From NCBI RefSeq assembly GCF_021608225.1, contig NZ_JAKIJS010000005.1, positions 1 through 61,487 of the forward strand: a stretch of DNA of 61,487 nucleotides, written 5' to 3'. Positions 38,184 to 47,491 of this stretch are shown piece after piece (position 1 is the stretch's first letter; every line of letters begins with the position of its first letter). Position numbers and translations under genes: made by a program. This stretch comes from Pseudalkalibacillus berkeleyi. GTDB taxonomy: Bacteria; Bacillota; Bacilli; Bacillales; Fictibacillaceae. Below the pieces are notes generated by a model. It was not told the origin of the DNA and did no database searches. It saw only the letters and a program-made list of their open reading frames with translations.

Positions 38184-38969
38184 ATGGATTTAAGAAAACA
38201 GATTGAAGAGCTTGATTTTGCACTTTTGCAGTCCTTTTCAAATAAAGAAGATCTTGAATGGGGTGTTTTGTTTTCGAACGAACATCAACCAGATTATTAT
38301 GATGCAAACCACGCCCATGTGAGTAAACAACCTGATTATCCTGAAAAAGTGATCGATGAGGTCATTTCATTTTATAGAGCCTTGAGTATTACACCTAGGT
38401 TTTATCTGTATGACATTGAGCATATGGCAAGCTTCATTGCTTTATTAAAAGAGAAGGGCTTTCAATTCGAAGACTTTTCGCAGCCCATTCAATTATGGAA
38501 TCAAGAAGTCATACAGTTACCTTTAAATAAGGATGTCACGATAGAAAAAGTAACCACTAAAAATAAACACGATGCCTCATGGGTGGAGTGTCAGATTAAA
38601 GAATTTGGAGGAAGAGTAGTACGCGAAAAAGCGTTTGAAACTGAATTTAACGATCCTCGTTATTCGCACTATCTATTAAAATATAAAGGTTCACCTTGTT
38701 CGACAGCATGCTTATTTGTTCATGGCAATCAAGGAAGAGTAGAAAGTGTTGCCACAATTGAAGAATACAGAGGAAAGGGACTAATTGGCTTGTTGCTGCA
38801 ACATGTGCAAAAAGAAGCTCAAAACCTCCAGCTAGACAAATTATGGGTACACCCGATCAATGAACGAGTTGAAAACGTTTATAGCAGAAATGGATTTAAA
38901 ACGATACTTACCTTGCAATGCGGTCACGCTTTTCAAGATGGGAAAAGTATTAAGGGAGTACAAAGCTAG
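38184..38969 (+). CDS. GNAT family acetyltransferase
   Basis: This 261-residue protein has a divergent N-terminal half and a C-terminal GNAT domain with the acetyl-CoA loop SVATIEEYRGKGLIGLLLQH and VHPINERVENVYSRNGFKT. The two-part layout suggests either a tandem GNAT fold with a degenerate first half or a fused recognition domain. AATAGGTGGA precedes ATG 38184. It is flanked on both sides by similar terminator plus TGTGTATCGCT sequences. Substrate unknown. Confidence 0.82.
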   Translation: MDLRKQIEELDFALLQSFSNKEDLEWGVLFSNEHQPDYYDANHAHVSKQPDYPEKVIDEVISFYRALSITPRFYLYDIEHMASFIALLKEKGFQFEDFSQPIQLWNQEVIQLPLNKDVTIEKVTTKNKHDASWVECQIKEFGGRVVREKAFETEFNDPRYSHYLLKYKGSPCSTACLFVHGNQGRVESVATIEEYRGKGLIGLLLQHVQKEAQNLQLDKLWVHPINERVENVYSRNGFKTILTLQCGHAFQDGKSIKGVQS

Positions 38970-39007
38970 TAAATGATGAGGAATACTTGGGTGATAGATT
39001 GAAGGTA

Positions 39008-39040
39008 AAAGTCTACTTCCAATGATGAAGTAGACTTATT
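39008..39040. terminator. Terminator after the GNAT gene
   Basis: AAGTCTACTTC and GAAGTAGACTT form a perfect 11-bp stem around CAATGAT. It resembles the stem at 38026-38060. Confidence 0.75.
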
Positions 39041-39123
39041 TGATTACAATTGTGTATCGCTTTCCAATAGGTCTTGCATTTATTGTCGAAACCCCTCATA
39101 TTTAATAGTAGAGGAGGCCCGAT

Positions 39124-39864
39124 ATGCGACGCGATATACAACAGAATGAAAGAGCATTCACGACTAAAGAAGTAGCAGAAGAAGTGGGAATTGCCACACC
39201 TACTGTAAGGAAGTATGGGCAGATCTTAGAGCGGAATGGCTATGAATTTTTGAAAGATGGCGATCGTCGTATCTTTGTTCAGACAGATATCGTAGCGCTC
39301 ATAGCGTTACGCGATACGAACAAGCCCCTTGACGATACAGCCAAATCACTTGTGTATCAACAAAAAGAAAGATTAAAAGTCTCAAATGATACAGAGATAG
39401 CGATACCCGATACATATGAAAATCTACCCTTTGATCCTAATCAACTAAAAGAGGTCCTAAGGGGTGTGGTCAACGAACTCGCCGCTACACGAGAAATGAA
39501 TGTTCAATTGAAAAACGATATGTCACAGCTAAAGACCACAGTTTCTCAACTGCAGCAAGACCATCATGGGATTAGCTCCAGCATTGGGAATGCAGCACAA
39601 AAAACGAATGTTAAAATCGAAAATCTAACAAAACAACAAAAGGCTCATTACGATACATTGTTACAACAAGAGAAAGAGCACTATGAAGAATTGCTCCAAC
39701 AAGAAAAGAAAAAGAGTGAGACCTTACAAAGAGAAATGAAAAGTATGAGGGACGAACAAATTAAAGAGTGGCGTGCCCAAAATGATTTTAATAAACGTCT
39801 AGAAGAAGCGATACAGAAGCCTAAAGGGCGATGGAGCGGTATCTTATCCATCTTCGGTAAATGA
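39124..39864 (+). CDS. MerR-type HTH protein with long coiled coil (RacA/plasmid-protein-like)
   Basis: The 246-residue protein begins with a MerR-like winged helix (FTTKEVAEEVGIATPTVRKY, DGDRRIFVQTDIVALIALRD; about residues 11-60). A linker with ENLPFDPNQLKEVLRGVVNE follows, then about 110 residues of coiled coil (LLQQEKEHYEELLQQEKKKS, LQREMKSMRDEQIKEWRAQN) and a basic aromatic end (KPKGRWSGILSIFGK). This plan matches DNA-anchoring proteins such as RacA and some plasmid-borne DUF3967-type proteins. GCGATAC-like sites are dense in and around the gene. GGAGGCCC precedes the ATG. The role is unproven; segregation or autoregulation are candidates. Confidence 0.8.
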   Translation: MRRDIQQNERAFTTKEVAEEVGIATPTVRKYGQILERNGYEFLKDGDRRIFVQTDIVALIALRDTNKPLDDTAKSLVYQQKERLKVSNDTEIAIPDTYENLPFDPNQLKEVLRGVVNELAATREMNVQLKNDMSQLKTTVSQLQQDHHGISSSIGNAAQKTNVKIENLTKQQKAHYDTLLQQEKEHYEELLQQEKKKSETLQREMKSMRDEQIKEWRAQNDFNKRLEEAIQKPKGRWSGILSIFGK

Positions 39865-39880
39865 GAATAAGCGTTGTTAA

Positions 39881-39916
39881 TGAACTGGTCAGCATATTGG
39901 TCGGTTCATTTTTTGT
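39881..39916 (+). terminator. Terminator after the HTH coiled-coil gene
   Basis: ATGAAC and GTTCAT flank an imperfect stem (CTGGTCAGCATATTGGTCG) and are followed by TTTTTT. Confidence 0.6.
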
Positions 39917-39941
39917 GATTCAAAGATAGCTGGAATGAGGT

Positions 39942-39958
39942 GTAGCGCCTGGCGATAC
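39942..39958. promoter_or_regulatory. Palindrome GTAGCGCCTGGCGATAC downstream of the HTH gene
   Basis: Arms GTAGCGCC and GGCGATAC match except at one position. The right arm is the GCGATAC heptamer found repeatedly in this region. It lies just before the 52-bp repeat array. Confidence 0.5.
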
Positions 39959-39990
39959 ATCAAGATTGGTGTGCGGAACCTCGCTAACAA

Positions 39991-40341
39991 TCCGCCGTAT
40001 TGGTATTTCTGATCTACCGCGGATAGAAAAGGGCACTTACTGTCCGCCGTATCGGTATTTCCGATCTACCGCGGACAGAAAAGGGCACTTACTGTCCGCC
40101 ATATTGGTATTTCTGCTCTACCGCGGACAGAAAAGCCCACTTACTGTCCGCCGTATCGTCATTTCCGTTCTACCGCGGACAGAAAAGCCTACTTACTGTC
40201 CGCCGTATTGGTATTTCAGCTCTACCACGGATAGAAAAGCCCACATACTGTCCGCCATATTGGTATTTCCGTTCTACCGCGGACAGAAAAGCCTACTTAT
40301 TGTCCGCCGTATTGTCATTTCCGTTCTACCGCGGACAGAAA
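39991..40341. repeat. Seven tandem copies of a 52-bp hairpin-forming repeat
   Basis: Units start at CCGCC positions 39991, 40043, 40096, 40148, 40200, 40252 and 40304 (period 52, once 53). Each holds CTGTCCGC, an AT-rich loop of about 25 bases and GCGGACAG, so each can fold into an 8-bp stem. In the first unit the stem reads ATCCGC/GCGGAT, a paired change that keeps the stem. Consecutive units are joined by AAAAGCC(C/T)ACTTA. There are no unique spacers, so it is not CRISPR. The 53-bp step breaks the reading frame, so it is not a protein repeat. Confidence 0.9.
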
Positions 40342-40511
40342 CCTTACATATGAATCATCTTAACGGCTTGTAGCGCGCAATCATGCACATTCAACTACGT
40401 ATTGGCAGGCGATATGTACAATATTGCGGGCTTTTTTTCATTTCTCTACAATTTCCCGAGGAATATCTACAAAATTTGAGTATCATTTCGACAGTCCAAG
40501 AGGTTGGGGTA

Positions 40512-40769
40512 TTAAAAAACAACAATTCCTATACATAACACAGATAGGAGGATAAACGCCCCTGATACTTTACGGTTCATTCTAAATTTATAGGCAAAGA
40601 TGCCAAAGAATAAGGCAGCAGATAGTTTGGCGATTGGTTCGCTGTACTGGAGATCAGACATCAAGAATGAACTGAACACGATAGATAAGATTAGCGATAC
40701 AAGTATAAGCGATTTGAACCAAAGCGGCTCGCGCCAAAACCCATTAAGAAATAAAGAAATTTTTTTCAC
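40512..40769 (-). CDS. Small membrane protein, function unknown
   Basis: An 85-residue protein with a basic N terminus and three hydrophobic segments (WFKSLILVSLILSIVFSSFL; PIAKLSAALFFGIFAYKF; GAFILLSVLCIGIVVF). GAAGGAGTGG lies 8 bases before the GTG start, which makes it credible. I do not recognise a family. It is transcribed away from yeaC and toward the repeat array. Confidence 0.7.
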   Translation of the reverse strand: MKKISLFLNGFWREPLWFKSLILVSLILSIVFSSFLMSDLQYSEPIAKLSAALFFGIFAYKFRMNRKVSGAFILLSVLCIGIVVF

Positions 40770-41065
40770 TTTTCAACCACTCCTTCGATCAAATATATGT
40801 ACAAAATATACACGCAATTACAAAAAACGCATTCTCTTGATTAAACGCACTACCTTCGTCGTCAGGATTGAAAATGGAGCTCCTTGAAATGGGATTCTAG
40901 TTATTTTATTTGGTTCCTGCCACCCGGCGTATCTATTATTCTGTCAATTTGTTACAATGTGAGTGAATATTTCAAAAAAACAAGGATTTTGTCAATATAC
41001 TACGAAATAAATAAAGATAAAGGTATAGGGTTAAGTGGTGTAAAAATTAAGGGGGATTAAATCAC
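40770..41065. other. Divergent promoter region between the small membrane gene and yeaC
   Basis: About 300 bases without a gene. TTGTTACAATGTGAG near 40949 may include a -10 element for yeaC. I see no other structure. Confidence 0.4.
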
Positions 41066-42040
41066 ATGGCAGCAAATAACATAAGGTACGAGTCATATCA
41101 TCCACAATTAAAGAAGGTCGTGGATAATGTTGAAAACGTAATGGTCGGCAAGCGGCAAGCGACAGAGTTAAGCATCGTTTCCTTACTAACGGGGGGACAC
41201 ATTTTACTTGAAGATGTGCCAGGTGTTGGGAAAACGATGATGGTTCGCTCTATTGCACAATCCATTGGTGCGAAATTCAATCGAATTCAGTTCACACCGG
41301 ATTTATTACCATCTGACTTAACAGGGGTATCGATTTATAATCAAAAGAGTATGGAATTTGAATTCAGAGCAGGTCCATTAATGGGGAACATTGTGCTTGC
41401 TGATGAAATAAACCGTACGTCACCTAAAACGCAGTCTGCACTTTTAGAAGCTATGGAAGAGCAGAGCATTACAGTTGATGGTGTAACTCATAAATTACCG
41501 AATCCATTCTTTGTTATGGCGACTCAGAATCCGATTGAATATGAAGGTACATATCCTTTGCCAGAAGCGCAATTAGATCGTTTCCTATTAAAAATCAATA
41601 TGGGATATCCGAGTGCTGCTGAGGAAATGCAAGTTTTATCCCGTAATGAAAAGCATCAACCGATCGATGAGTTGGCGGCAGTTTTAGAAATAGAAGATTT
41701 ATTGAAACTACAAGAACAGGTAAAAACGATTTTTGTTGAAGAATCAGTTAAACAATACATCATTGACCTTGTCATCCGTACGAGAAAACATAGTGGTATC
41801 CATCTCGGAGTCAGTCCGCGTGGATCGCTCGCACTGATGAAAACAGCTCAAGCATATGCGTTACTACTGAACAGAGAATATGTCGTACCTGATGACATTA
41901 AATATTTGGCGAAATCAGTTCTATGCCACCGGATCATCTTAAAGCCTGAGGCTAGATTTGATGGATACTCACCTGAAAAAGTAGTGGAGGAAATCCTAGA
42001 ACGGACGCCGGTTCCGGTACTTAGGAAAGAAAGAGTATGA
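41066..42040 (+). CDS. yeaC: MoxR family AAA+ ATPase
   Basis: The 324-residue ATPase has Walker A LLEDVPGVGKTMMVRSIA, Walker B NIVLADEINRTSPKTQSALL, sensor motif VMATQNPIEYEGTYPLPEAQ and the C-terminal lid. MoxR proteins act as chaperones for VWA or envelope complexes and occur with DUF58 and transglutaminase genes, as here. GGGGGATTAAATCAC precedes the ATG. The stop overlaps the next gene in ATGA. B. subtilis yeaC-yeaD-yebA lie upstream of guaA in the same order. Confidence 0.93.
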   Translation: MAANNIRYESYHPQLKKVVDNVENVMVGKRQATELSIVSLLTGGHILLEDVPGVGKTMMVRSIAQSIGAKFNRIQFTPDLLPSDLTGVSIYNQKSMEFEFRAGPLMGNIVLADEINRTSPKTQSALLEAMEEQSITVDGVTHKLPNPFFVMATQNPIEYEGTYPLPEAQLDRFLLKINMGYPSAAEEMQVLSRNEKHQPIDELAAVLEIEDLLKLQEQVKTIFVEESVKQYIIDLVIRTRKHSGIHLGVSPRGSLALMKTAQAYALLLNREYVVPDDIKYLAKSVLCHRIILKPEARFDGYSPEKVVEEILERTPVPVLRKERV

Positions 42041-43302
42041 TTCAGAAACAGCTTGCGCGCTATCGCACAGCACTAGGAATCGTGGGCATTATCCTGCTGA
42101 TCGCAAGCTCTTTTTCCTATGCGATGTTCCAAGGAGGTTTCGTCAGCTGGTTTTTGTTCTATTCAGTGCTACCGCTAGTGCTGTATACAACGTTCATCAT
42201 TTTCTTTCCTTTATCTAAGATCTCAGTAGAACGTGAGATAGAAAAATCAAATTTCATTGCTGGTGAATCAGTGGAAGTGACGATTAAGATTCATAGTAAG
42301 CTTCCGATTCCCCTTTTCTATCTTGTCATCAATGACGAATTGCCGAAGTTACTCGGCAACCATGCAAGTGAGAAACATTATGTTTATCAATCAGAATCGA
42401 AAGCACTGTTATTTCCGCTTTTCAAAAGAAAGGCGTCTTACACGTATGTCATTAAACCTGTTCCTAGGGGAATACACACGTTCAATAACGTATCTCTAGA
42501 TACAGGAGATTTATTTGGTTTTATTAACAAAAAGGTATCGATTCCTTTAGAGAGGTCGATTCAAGTGTATCCGAAAACGCAACCGTTATCTGGCTGGAAC
42601 GTTTTCGAGACCCATCCTTCTGGGATAAAAAGAGCAGGGAAACAAGCGCAGCAAGACTTCACTTCAGCTGTTAGTATCCGTGACTATACACCTGGGGATA
42701 AAATGTCTTGGTTACACTGGAAAGCAACGGCTCGATCAAACAAGCTTGTTACAAAAGTGTTTGAAACGCAGCGAAACGATGACTTTGTCGTATTTCTTGA
42801 TGGTAGCCACCCTGGTTACCAGCGAAATGGTCAGCATCTTTTCGAAAGAGCCGTATCACTTGCGGCATCTCTTCTAAAGCATGCGATCACTAAAGGGACA
42901 TCAGTTGATTTTCATACGATTGCGAGGGAGCATGCTCAGTTATCCTTCCAGTCAGGTCAAAATTTCGAGTCTAAATGGATGTATCATTTAGCCCGAATTC
43001 AACCGGATACGAAGTCTTCGTTAACAGCGGTGTTAAAGCACGAAGCGCACGAAATGGCTAAGGGTGTATCGGTTTTAATCATTACACCAGATCTCTCCGA
43101 TACGTTCGTGAACACTGTTGAACGGATGGCTGCAAACAAAATCCAAACGATGTTTTTCTATATTGCGAAGCAAAAGGTAGTTTCGAAGGAAGAGCAGCAC
43201 CTTTTAACAAGATTGAGAGCACGTAATGTAGTCGTGTACGCTGTCACCATTGATGACTTTAACGAGGTTGTAAAGGCGGGTGTTCAAAATGCCACAAGTT
43301 GA
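42037..43302 (+). CDS. yeaD: DUF58 domain protein
   Basis: The 421-residue protein has two N-terminal membrane helices (about residues 13-60), a beta-rich domain, and the DUF58 core with SIRDYTPGDKMSWLHWKATA near residue 212 and a degenerate VWA-like fold (VVFLDGSHPG). It partners MoxR and the transglutaminase-like protein. It overlaps both neighbours, which indicates tight coupling. Confidence 0.9.
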   Translation: MIQKQLARYRTALGIVGIILLIASSFSYAMFQGGFVSWFLFYSVLPLVLYTTFIIFFPLSKISVEREIEKSNFIAGESVEVTIKIHSKLPIPLFYLVINDELPKLLGNHASEKHYVYQSESKALLFPLFKRKASYTYVIKPVPRGIHTFNNVSLDTGDLFGFINKKVSIPLERSIQVYPKTQPLSGWNVFETHPSGIKRAGKQAQQDFTSAVSIRDYTPGDKMSWLHWKATARSNKLVTKVFETQRNDDFVVFLDGSHPGYQRNGQHLFERAVSLAASLLKHAITKGTSVDFHTIAREHAQLSFQSGQNFESKWMYHLARIQPDTKSSLTAVLKHEAHEMAKGVSVLIITPDLSDTFVNTVERMAANKIQTMFFYIAKQKVVSKEEQHLLTRLRARNVVVYAVTIDDFNEVVKAGVQNATS

Positions 43303-45502
43303 TGACCGTCAAAAATTCTCAGTAGGCTCGTTTCTCTTATACATGCTCGGATTCTTCCTGTTTTGGGAATGGTTACGTCCACTTTCGACGTTTACCGATA
43401 CGAACTACTTATCGATTTTTGTGCTTTTTTCAGCGTTTCTATTTACGATTTCTTATTTTGAACTATCGTTTTGGGTGGCCACTCCAATCAAAGTTTTAGC
43501 GCTCGCTTATGCGCTACATACGATCTATTTTCCTGTCTCTTTTTTCGATGTTCAATGGGTCACTTATTTATTTAATGACCTAATCGAAGCGTCTAAGCTT
43601 GTATGGATGAGAGATTGGAATTCGATGAGTAATTTGAGCAAAACGTTCTTGTTCTTGATTCTATTATGGCTAATCAGCTATTTAATGCATTACTGGCTGA
43701 TTCAAGCAAGAAGAATATTTCTATTCTTCATCATTACGGTGTTATACGTAACCGTTGTAGATACGTTCACCGTTTATGATGCAACAGCAGCCATTGTTCG
43801 AACGGTGATGATTGGGTTTGTATTATTAGGCATCCTCCGGTTTATTAGAATTATTGAACAAAAAGGATTCCGTGTATACCGAAACCAATTTCCGCTTATG
43901 TGGGTTATACCGTTAGCCTTATTAATTTCGTTTTCATCTGTTCTCGGTTACTTAGCGCCGAAAGCAGCTCCGCAATGGCCGGATCCTGTACCGTTTATTA
44001 CTGCGGTCGGAAGTCAAGCGGGTGAAGGAGAAGGCGCAGGTAGAGGTGGCGGTATACAGAAAATTGGCTATGGAACGAACGATGCACGTCTCGGTGGACC
44101 GTTTGTGTTTGATGATACGCCTGTTTTCAGTACAGAAATAAAAGACGTTCATTACTGGAGAGTGGAATCTAAAGAGTTCTATACAGGTAAGGGTTGGGAG
44201 ACAAACCCTGCAGATCCTCCAAGTGAACAAGTTAATCCTGAGAATATTACTGTAAATTCACCTCATGCGATCACTTATGGAGATGACGTTCGGACAGAGG
44301 AAATGACCGCACAAGTAGAAGTATTGAAGAAGGGTCTTTATCCTTTCATCATCTATCCAGGTCAAATCAACTCGGTCGGTACCGAGGAAAATAGAGATTA
44401 CCAAATGAATACGGTAACGGGTAAGTTGATGACGTTCAAACAAGCGGGAGAGTCAGGAATTCCAAACTATACGGTCAACTATACGTATCCTGAGTTCTCA
44501 GAATCGATGCTTCGAAGCGCGAGTACAGATTATCCAGACTATATTAATGAGCGATATTTGCAATTACCTGAGAACCTTCCGAATCGTGTGAAAAAGCTCA
44601 CGGAAGAAATTACCGCAGGGGAAAACGACCCATACGGTAAAGCGAAAGCGATTGAAAAGTATTTTGCTAATAACGGTTATGGGTATAATACACAAGATGT
44701 TGCGGTACCAGGGAAAAGTGATGATTACGTTGATCAATTTTTGTTTGATACAAAGATTGGCTATTGTGATAACTTCTCCACATCTATGGCGGTCATGTTA
44801 AGGTCGATTGACATACCGACGCGGTGGGTGAAAGGATTCACTGGCGGGGAGTATGAAAAAACACTCGAAAACGGTGTTCGTGAGTACGTCATTACTAATT
44901 CAAATGCTCATTCATGGGTTGAAGTCTATTTTGAAGGTGTTGGTTGGGTCCCATTTGAACCGACACGTGGATTTAGAGACCTTGGTAACTTTGTAGATGA
45001 TTACCAAGAAGACGATACGAACCTAGATGTTCCAGTCGAGCAAGACGATCAAAATCAACAAAATAAAAACCTTGAAGATGGCTCTAAATCATCAGGTTTC
45101 AATCTACCGTTTGATGTCGAAAAAGTGCTTACAGTACTAAAGTGGGGCGCGCTAGGACTTCTTGGTCTGGCTGCTTTAGGTGGTACAATAGCCTTTGTGA
45201 CGAGAAAGAAATGGTTGAATAAGTTCTTTCTATGGCGGTTTAGAAAACGGGAAGATGAGAAGGTGTTCCAAGACGCATACCATCGACTGCTCTGGTTATT
45301 AGAGCAATACGGTGTAAAGAAGAGACCTCAACAAACGTTGCGTGAATACGCAATTGAAGTAGATCGTTATCTCGATACGGGCGATATGAAGCTACTGACG
45401 AAGAAATATGAGAAGGAAAGATATGGTTTACAGAGTCAGCATGTCGACTGGAATGATACGAAGGAATTGTGGGAAAATTTAATTAAAAGGATACGACCTT
45501 GA
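43289..45502 (+). CDS. yebA: Transglutaminase-like membrane protein (DUF3488/DUF4129 type)
   Basis: The 737-residue protein starts with about five to six membrane helices, followed by an outer transglutaminase-like domain. The catalytic cysteine is in FDTKIGYCDNFSTSMAVMLR, the histidine in SNAHSWVEVYFEG, and the aspartate-region is VGWVPFEPTRGF. A late membrane helix (GALGLLGLAALGGTIAFV) and a cytoplasmic DUF4129-like end complete it. ATG 43289 is preferred to GTG 43280 by spacing. Presumed role: cell-envelope protease or crosslinker in the MoxR-DUF58 operon. Confidence 0.9.
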   Translation: MPQVDDRQKFSVGSFLLYMLGFFLFWEWLRPLSTFTDTNYLSIFVLFSAFLFTISYFELSFWVATPIKVLALAYALHTIYFPVSFFDVQWVTYLFNDLIEASKLVWMRDWNSMSNLSKTFLFLILLWLISYLMHYWLIQARRIFLFFIITVLYVTVVDTFTVYDATAAIVRTVMIGFVLLGILRFIRIIEQKGFRVYRNQFPLMWVIPLALLISFSSVLGYLAPKAAPQWPDPVPFITAVGSQAGEGEGAGRGGGIQKIGYGTNDARLGGPFVFDDTPVFSTEIKDVHYWRVESKEFYTGKGWETNPADPPSEQVNPENITVNSPHAITYGDDVRTEEMTAQVEVLKKGLYPFIIYPGQINSVGTEENRDYQMNTVTGKLMTFKQAGESGIPNYTVNYTYPEFSESMLRSASTDYPDYINERYLQLPENLPNRVKKLTEEITAGENDPYGKAKAIEKYFANNGYGYNTQDVAVPGKSDDYVDQFLFDTKIGYCDNFSTSMAVMLRSIDIPTRWVKGFTGGEYEKTLENGVREYVITNSNAHSWVEVYFEGVGWVPFEPTRGFRDLGNFVDDYQEDDTNLDVPVEQDDQNQQNKNLEDGSKSSGFNLPFDVEKVLTVLKWGALGLLGLAALGGTIAFVTRKKWLNKFFLWRFRKREDEKVFQDAYHRLLWLLEQYGVKKRPQQTLREYAIEVDRYLDTGDMKLLTKKYEKERYGLQSQHVDWNDTKELWENLIKRIRP

Positions 45503-45562
45503 CCGCGGTATAGGTGACTGTTAGAATAAATCCATATTTTATACGTTAGGATTATTCTTCTT

Positions 45563-45691
45563 CCTTCATATATGTTTGGGAATATGGCCCGAATGTTTCT
45601 ACCAGATCACCGTAAATGATCTGACTATGAAGGCAGGCACTGTTATGCGCGCACAACAGGACCCTGCCTTCAATGGTATGGGTTCTTTTTT
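45563..45691 (+). promoter_or_regulatory. Purine (guanine-type) riboswitch upstream of guaA
   Basis: The aptamer (45563-45633) has P1 CCTTCATA / TATGAAGG, ATATGG, TTTCTACCAG, CCGTAAATG and CTGACTATGA, the conserved three-way junction. The pairing base before TATGA is C, which indicates guanine rather than adenine. TATGAAGGCAGG can instead pair with CCTGCCTTC (from 45663) as antiterminator, releasing GGACCC ... GGGTTC TTTTTT as the terminator. Guanine binding would therefore switch guaA off. Confidence 0.93.
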
Positions 45692-45857
45692 ATACCTTTG
45701 TATATGAGTTCAACTAAGGCTCAACCTGCGCGAAATAGCTTGGTTTTACCAAGTTTTCTTTATATATTTATGTACATCTTTTCACATGATGGATCGAATC
45801 TTGTTCCATCGTTCATTCTATACAAATACAAGTTTTTAAGAGAGGTGGCTGACAAGC

Positions 45858-47396
45858 ATGCATGCAACTGAAGAAACGATTATCGTACTTGACTTTGGTG
45901 GTCAATACAATCAACTAATTACGAGGAGAATTCGTGACCTTGGTGTATATAGTGAGCTCCATTCACATAAGATTACAGCCGAGGAAATTAAGGCGCTTAA
46001 TCCGACAGGGATTATCTTTTCAGGAGGGCCGAACAGCGCTTATGCACCAGACTCTCCACAATGTGATGAGCGGATCTTTGAATTAGGCATTCCAATCCTA
46101 GGTATCTGTTATGGAATGCAGTTAATGACGCATCACTTTGGTGGCAAGGTTGAGAAAGCGAATCATCGTGAGTATGGAAAAGCAACAATCGCAATCCGAG
46201 AAGCCAACGATCTATACAAGGACCTTCCTGAAGAGCAAACGGTTTGGATGAGTCATGGTGACCTAGTCGTAGCTCCACCTGAAGATTTTCAAACAGATGT
46301 GACAAGTCCTTCTTGTCCAGTTGCAGGTATGAGTGATCCATCTCGCAACCTATACGGTGTTCAATTTCACCCAGAAGTAAGACATAGTGAATATGGAAAT
46401 GAACTACTAAAGAATTTTGTCATGAACATTTGTAAGTGTGAAGCGGCTTGGTCGATGGAAAACTTTATTGAAGAAGAGGTTGAAAAAGTACGAAACATCG
46501 TTGGAGATCAGAAAGTACTTTGTGCCTTAAGTGGCGGAGTAGACTCTTCAGTCGTTGCGGCACTGATTCATAAAGCTATTGGAGATCAACTTGTTTGTAT
46601 GTTCGTCGATCATGGACTCCTTCGTGAAGGTGAAGCGGATAGCGTTATGAAGACGTTCGGTGAATCCTTTAACATGAACTTGATCAAGATCGATGCAAAA
46701 GATCGTTTCTTAAGTAAGCTTGAAGGCGTATCAGATCCTGAGCAGAAGCGGAAGATCATCGGTAACGAATTCATTTATGTATTTGATGAAGAAGCGGCAA
46801 AGCTTGAAGGCATTAATTATCTTGCCCAAGGTACGCTTTATACAGATATTATCGAGAGTGGTACCGATACTGCTCAAACGATTAAATCACACCATAACGT
46901 CGGTGGATTACCAGAGGATATGCAATTTGAATTGATTGAGCCTCTCAATGCACTCTTTAAGGACGAGGTTCGAAAAGTCGGTACAGAGCTAGGATTGCCT
47001 GATGAAATCGTTTGGCGTCAGCCGTTCCCTGGACCAGGACTTGGCATTCGAGTGCTTGGTGAAGTGACGGAAGAAAAGCTGAAAATCGTCCGTGAATCAG
47101 ATTTCATTTTGCGTGAAGAGATTAAGAAAGCTGGTCTTGATCGCGACATTTGGCAATACTTCACTGCTCTACCGAACATGAGAAGTGTAGGGGTAATGGG
47201 AGACGCAAGAACGTATGACTACACAGTTGGAATCCGTGCTGTTACGTCCATTGATGGCATGACATCGGATTGGGCGCGTATCCCTTGGGATGTACTAGAG
47301 AAAATTTCGACAAGAATTGTGAATGAGGTCGATCATGTCAACCGAATCGTGTATGACATCACATCTAAGCCGCCGTCCACGATCGAGTGGGAATAA
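45858..47396 (+). CDS. guaA: GMP synthase (glutamine-hydrolysing)
   Basis: GuaA aminates XMP to GMP using glutamine and ATP. The class I amidotransferase domain shows [15 protein letters not shown] with the catalytic cysteine and [10 protein letters not shown] with the histidine; the ATP-pyrophosphatase P-loop is [20 protein letters not shown] near residue 225; the C-terminal dimer domain has [15 protein letters not shown]. Length is 512 residues. AGAGAGGTGG precedes the ATG. It is controlled by the riboswitch above. Confidence 0.98.
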   Translation: MHATEETIIVLDFGGQYNQLITRRIRDLGVYSELHSHKITAEEIKALNPTGIIFSGGPNSAYAPDSPQCDERIFELGIPILGICYGMQLMTHHFGGKVEKANHREYGKATIAIREANDLYKDLPEEQTVWMSHGDLVVAPPEDFQTDVTSPSCPVAGMSDPSRNLYGVQFHPEVRHSEYGNELLKNFVMNICKCEAAWSMENFIEEEVEKVRNIVGDQKVLCALSGGVDSSVVAALIHKAIGDQLVCMFVDHGLLREGEADSVMKTFGESFNMNLIKIDAKDRFLSKLEGVSDPEQKRKIIGNEFIYVFDEEAAKLEGINYLAQGTLYTDIIESGTDTAQTIKSHHNVGGLPEDMQFELIEPLNALFKDEVRKVGTELGLPDEIVWRQPFPGPGLGIRVLGEVTEEKLKIVRESDFILREEIKKAGLDRDIWQYFTALPNMRSVGVMGDARTYDYTVGIRAVTSIDGMTSDWARIPWDVLEKISTRIVNEVDHVNRIVYDITSKPPSTIEWE

Positions 47397-47491
47397 ACGA
47401 ACGATAGATAAAAGAAGATAGCACATTGTTCGGAAATGGTGTTGACAAATTTCGTCAAAACCCATACAATTTAGAAAAATACAACTTAAAA

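Noticed and set aside
39991-40341. CRISPR array
   Set aside because: Units are contiguous with no unique spacers, and no cas genes lie nearby.
39966-40373. 135-codon frame across the 52-bp repeats
   Set aside because: No ribosome binding site, translation changes frame between units because one step is 53 bp, and DNA hairpin arms rather than codons are conserved.
43952-44230. Minus-strand frame inside yebA
   Set aside because: Lies fully within a well-supported transglutaminase gene and has no start signal.
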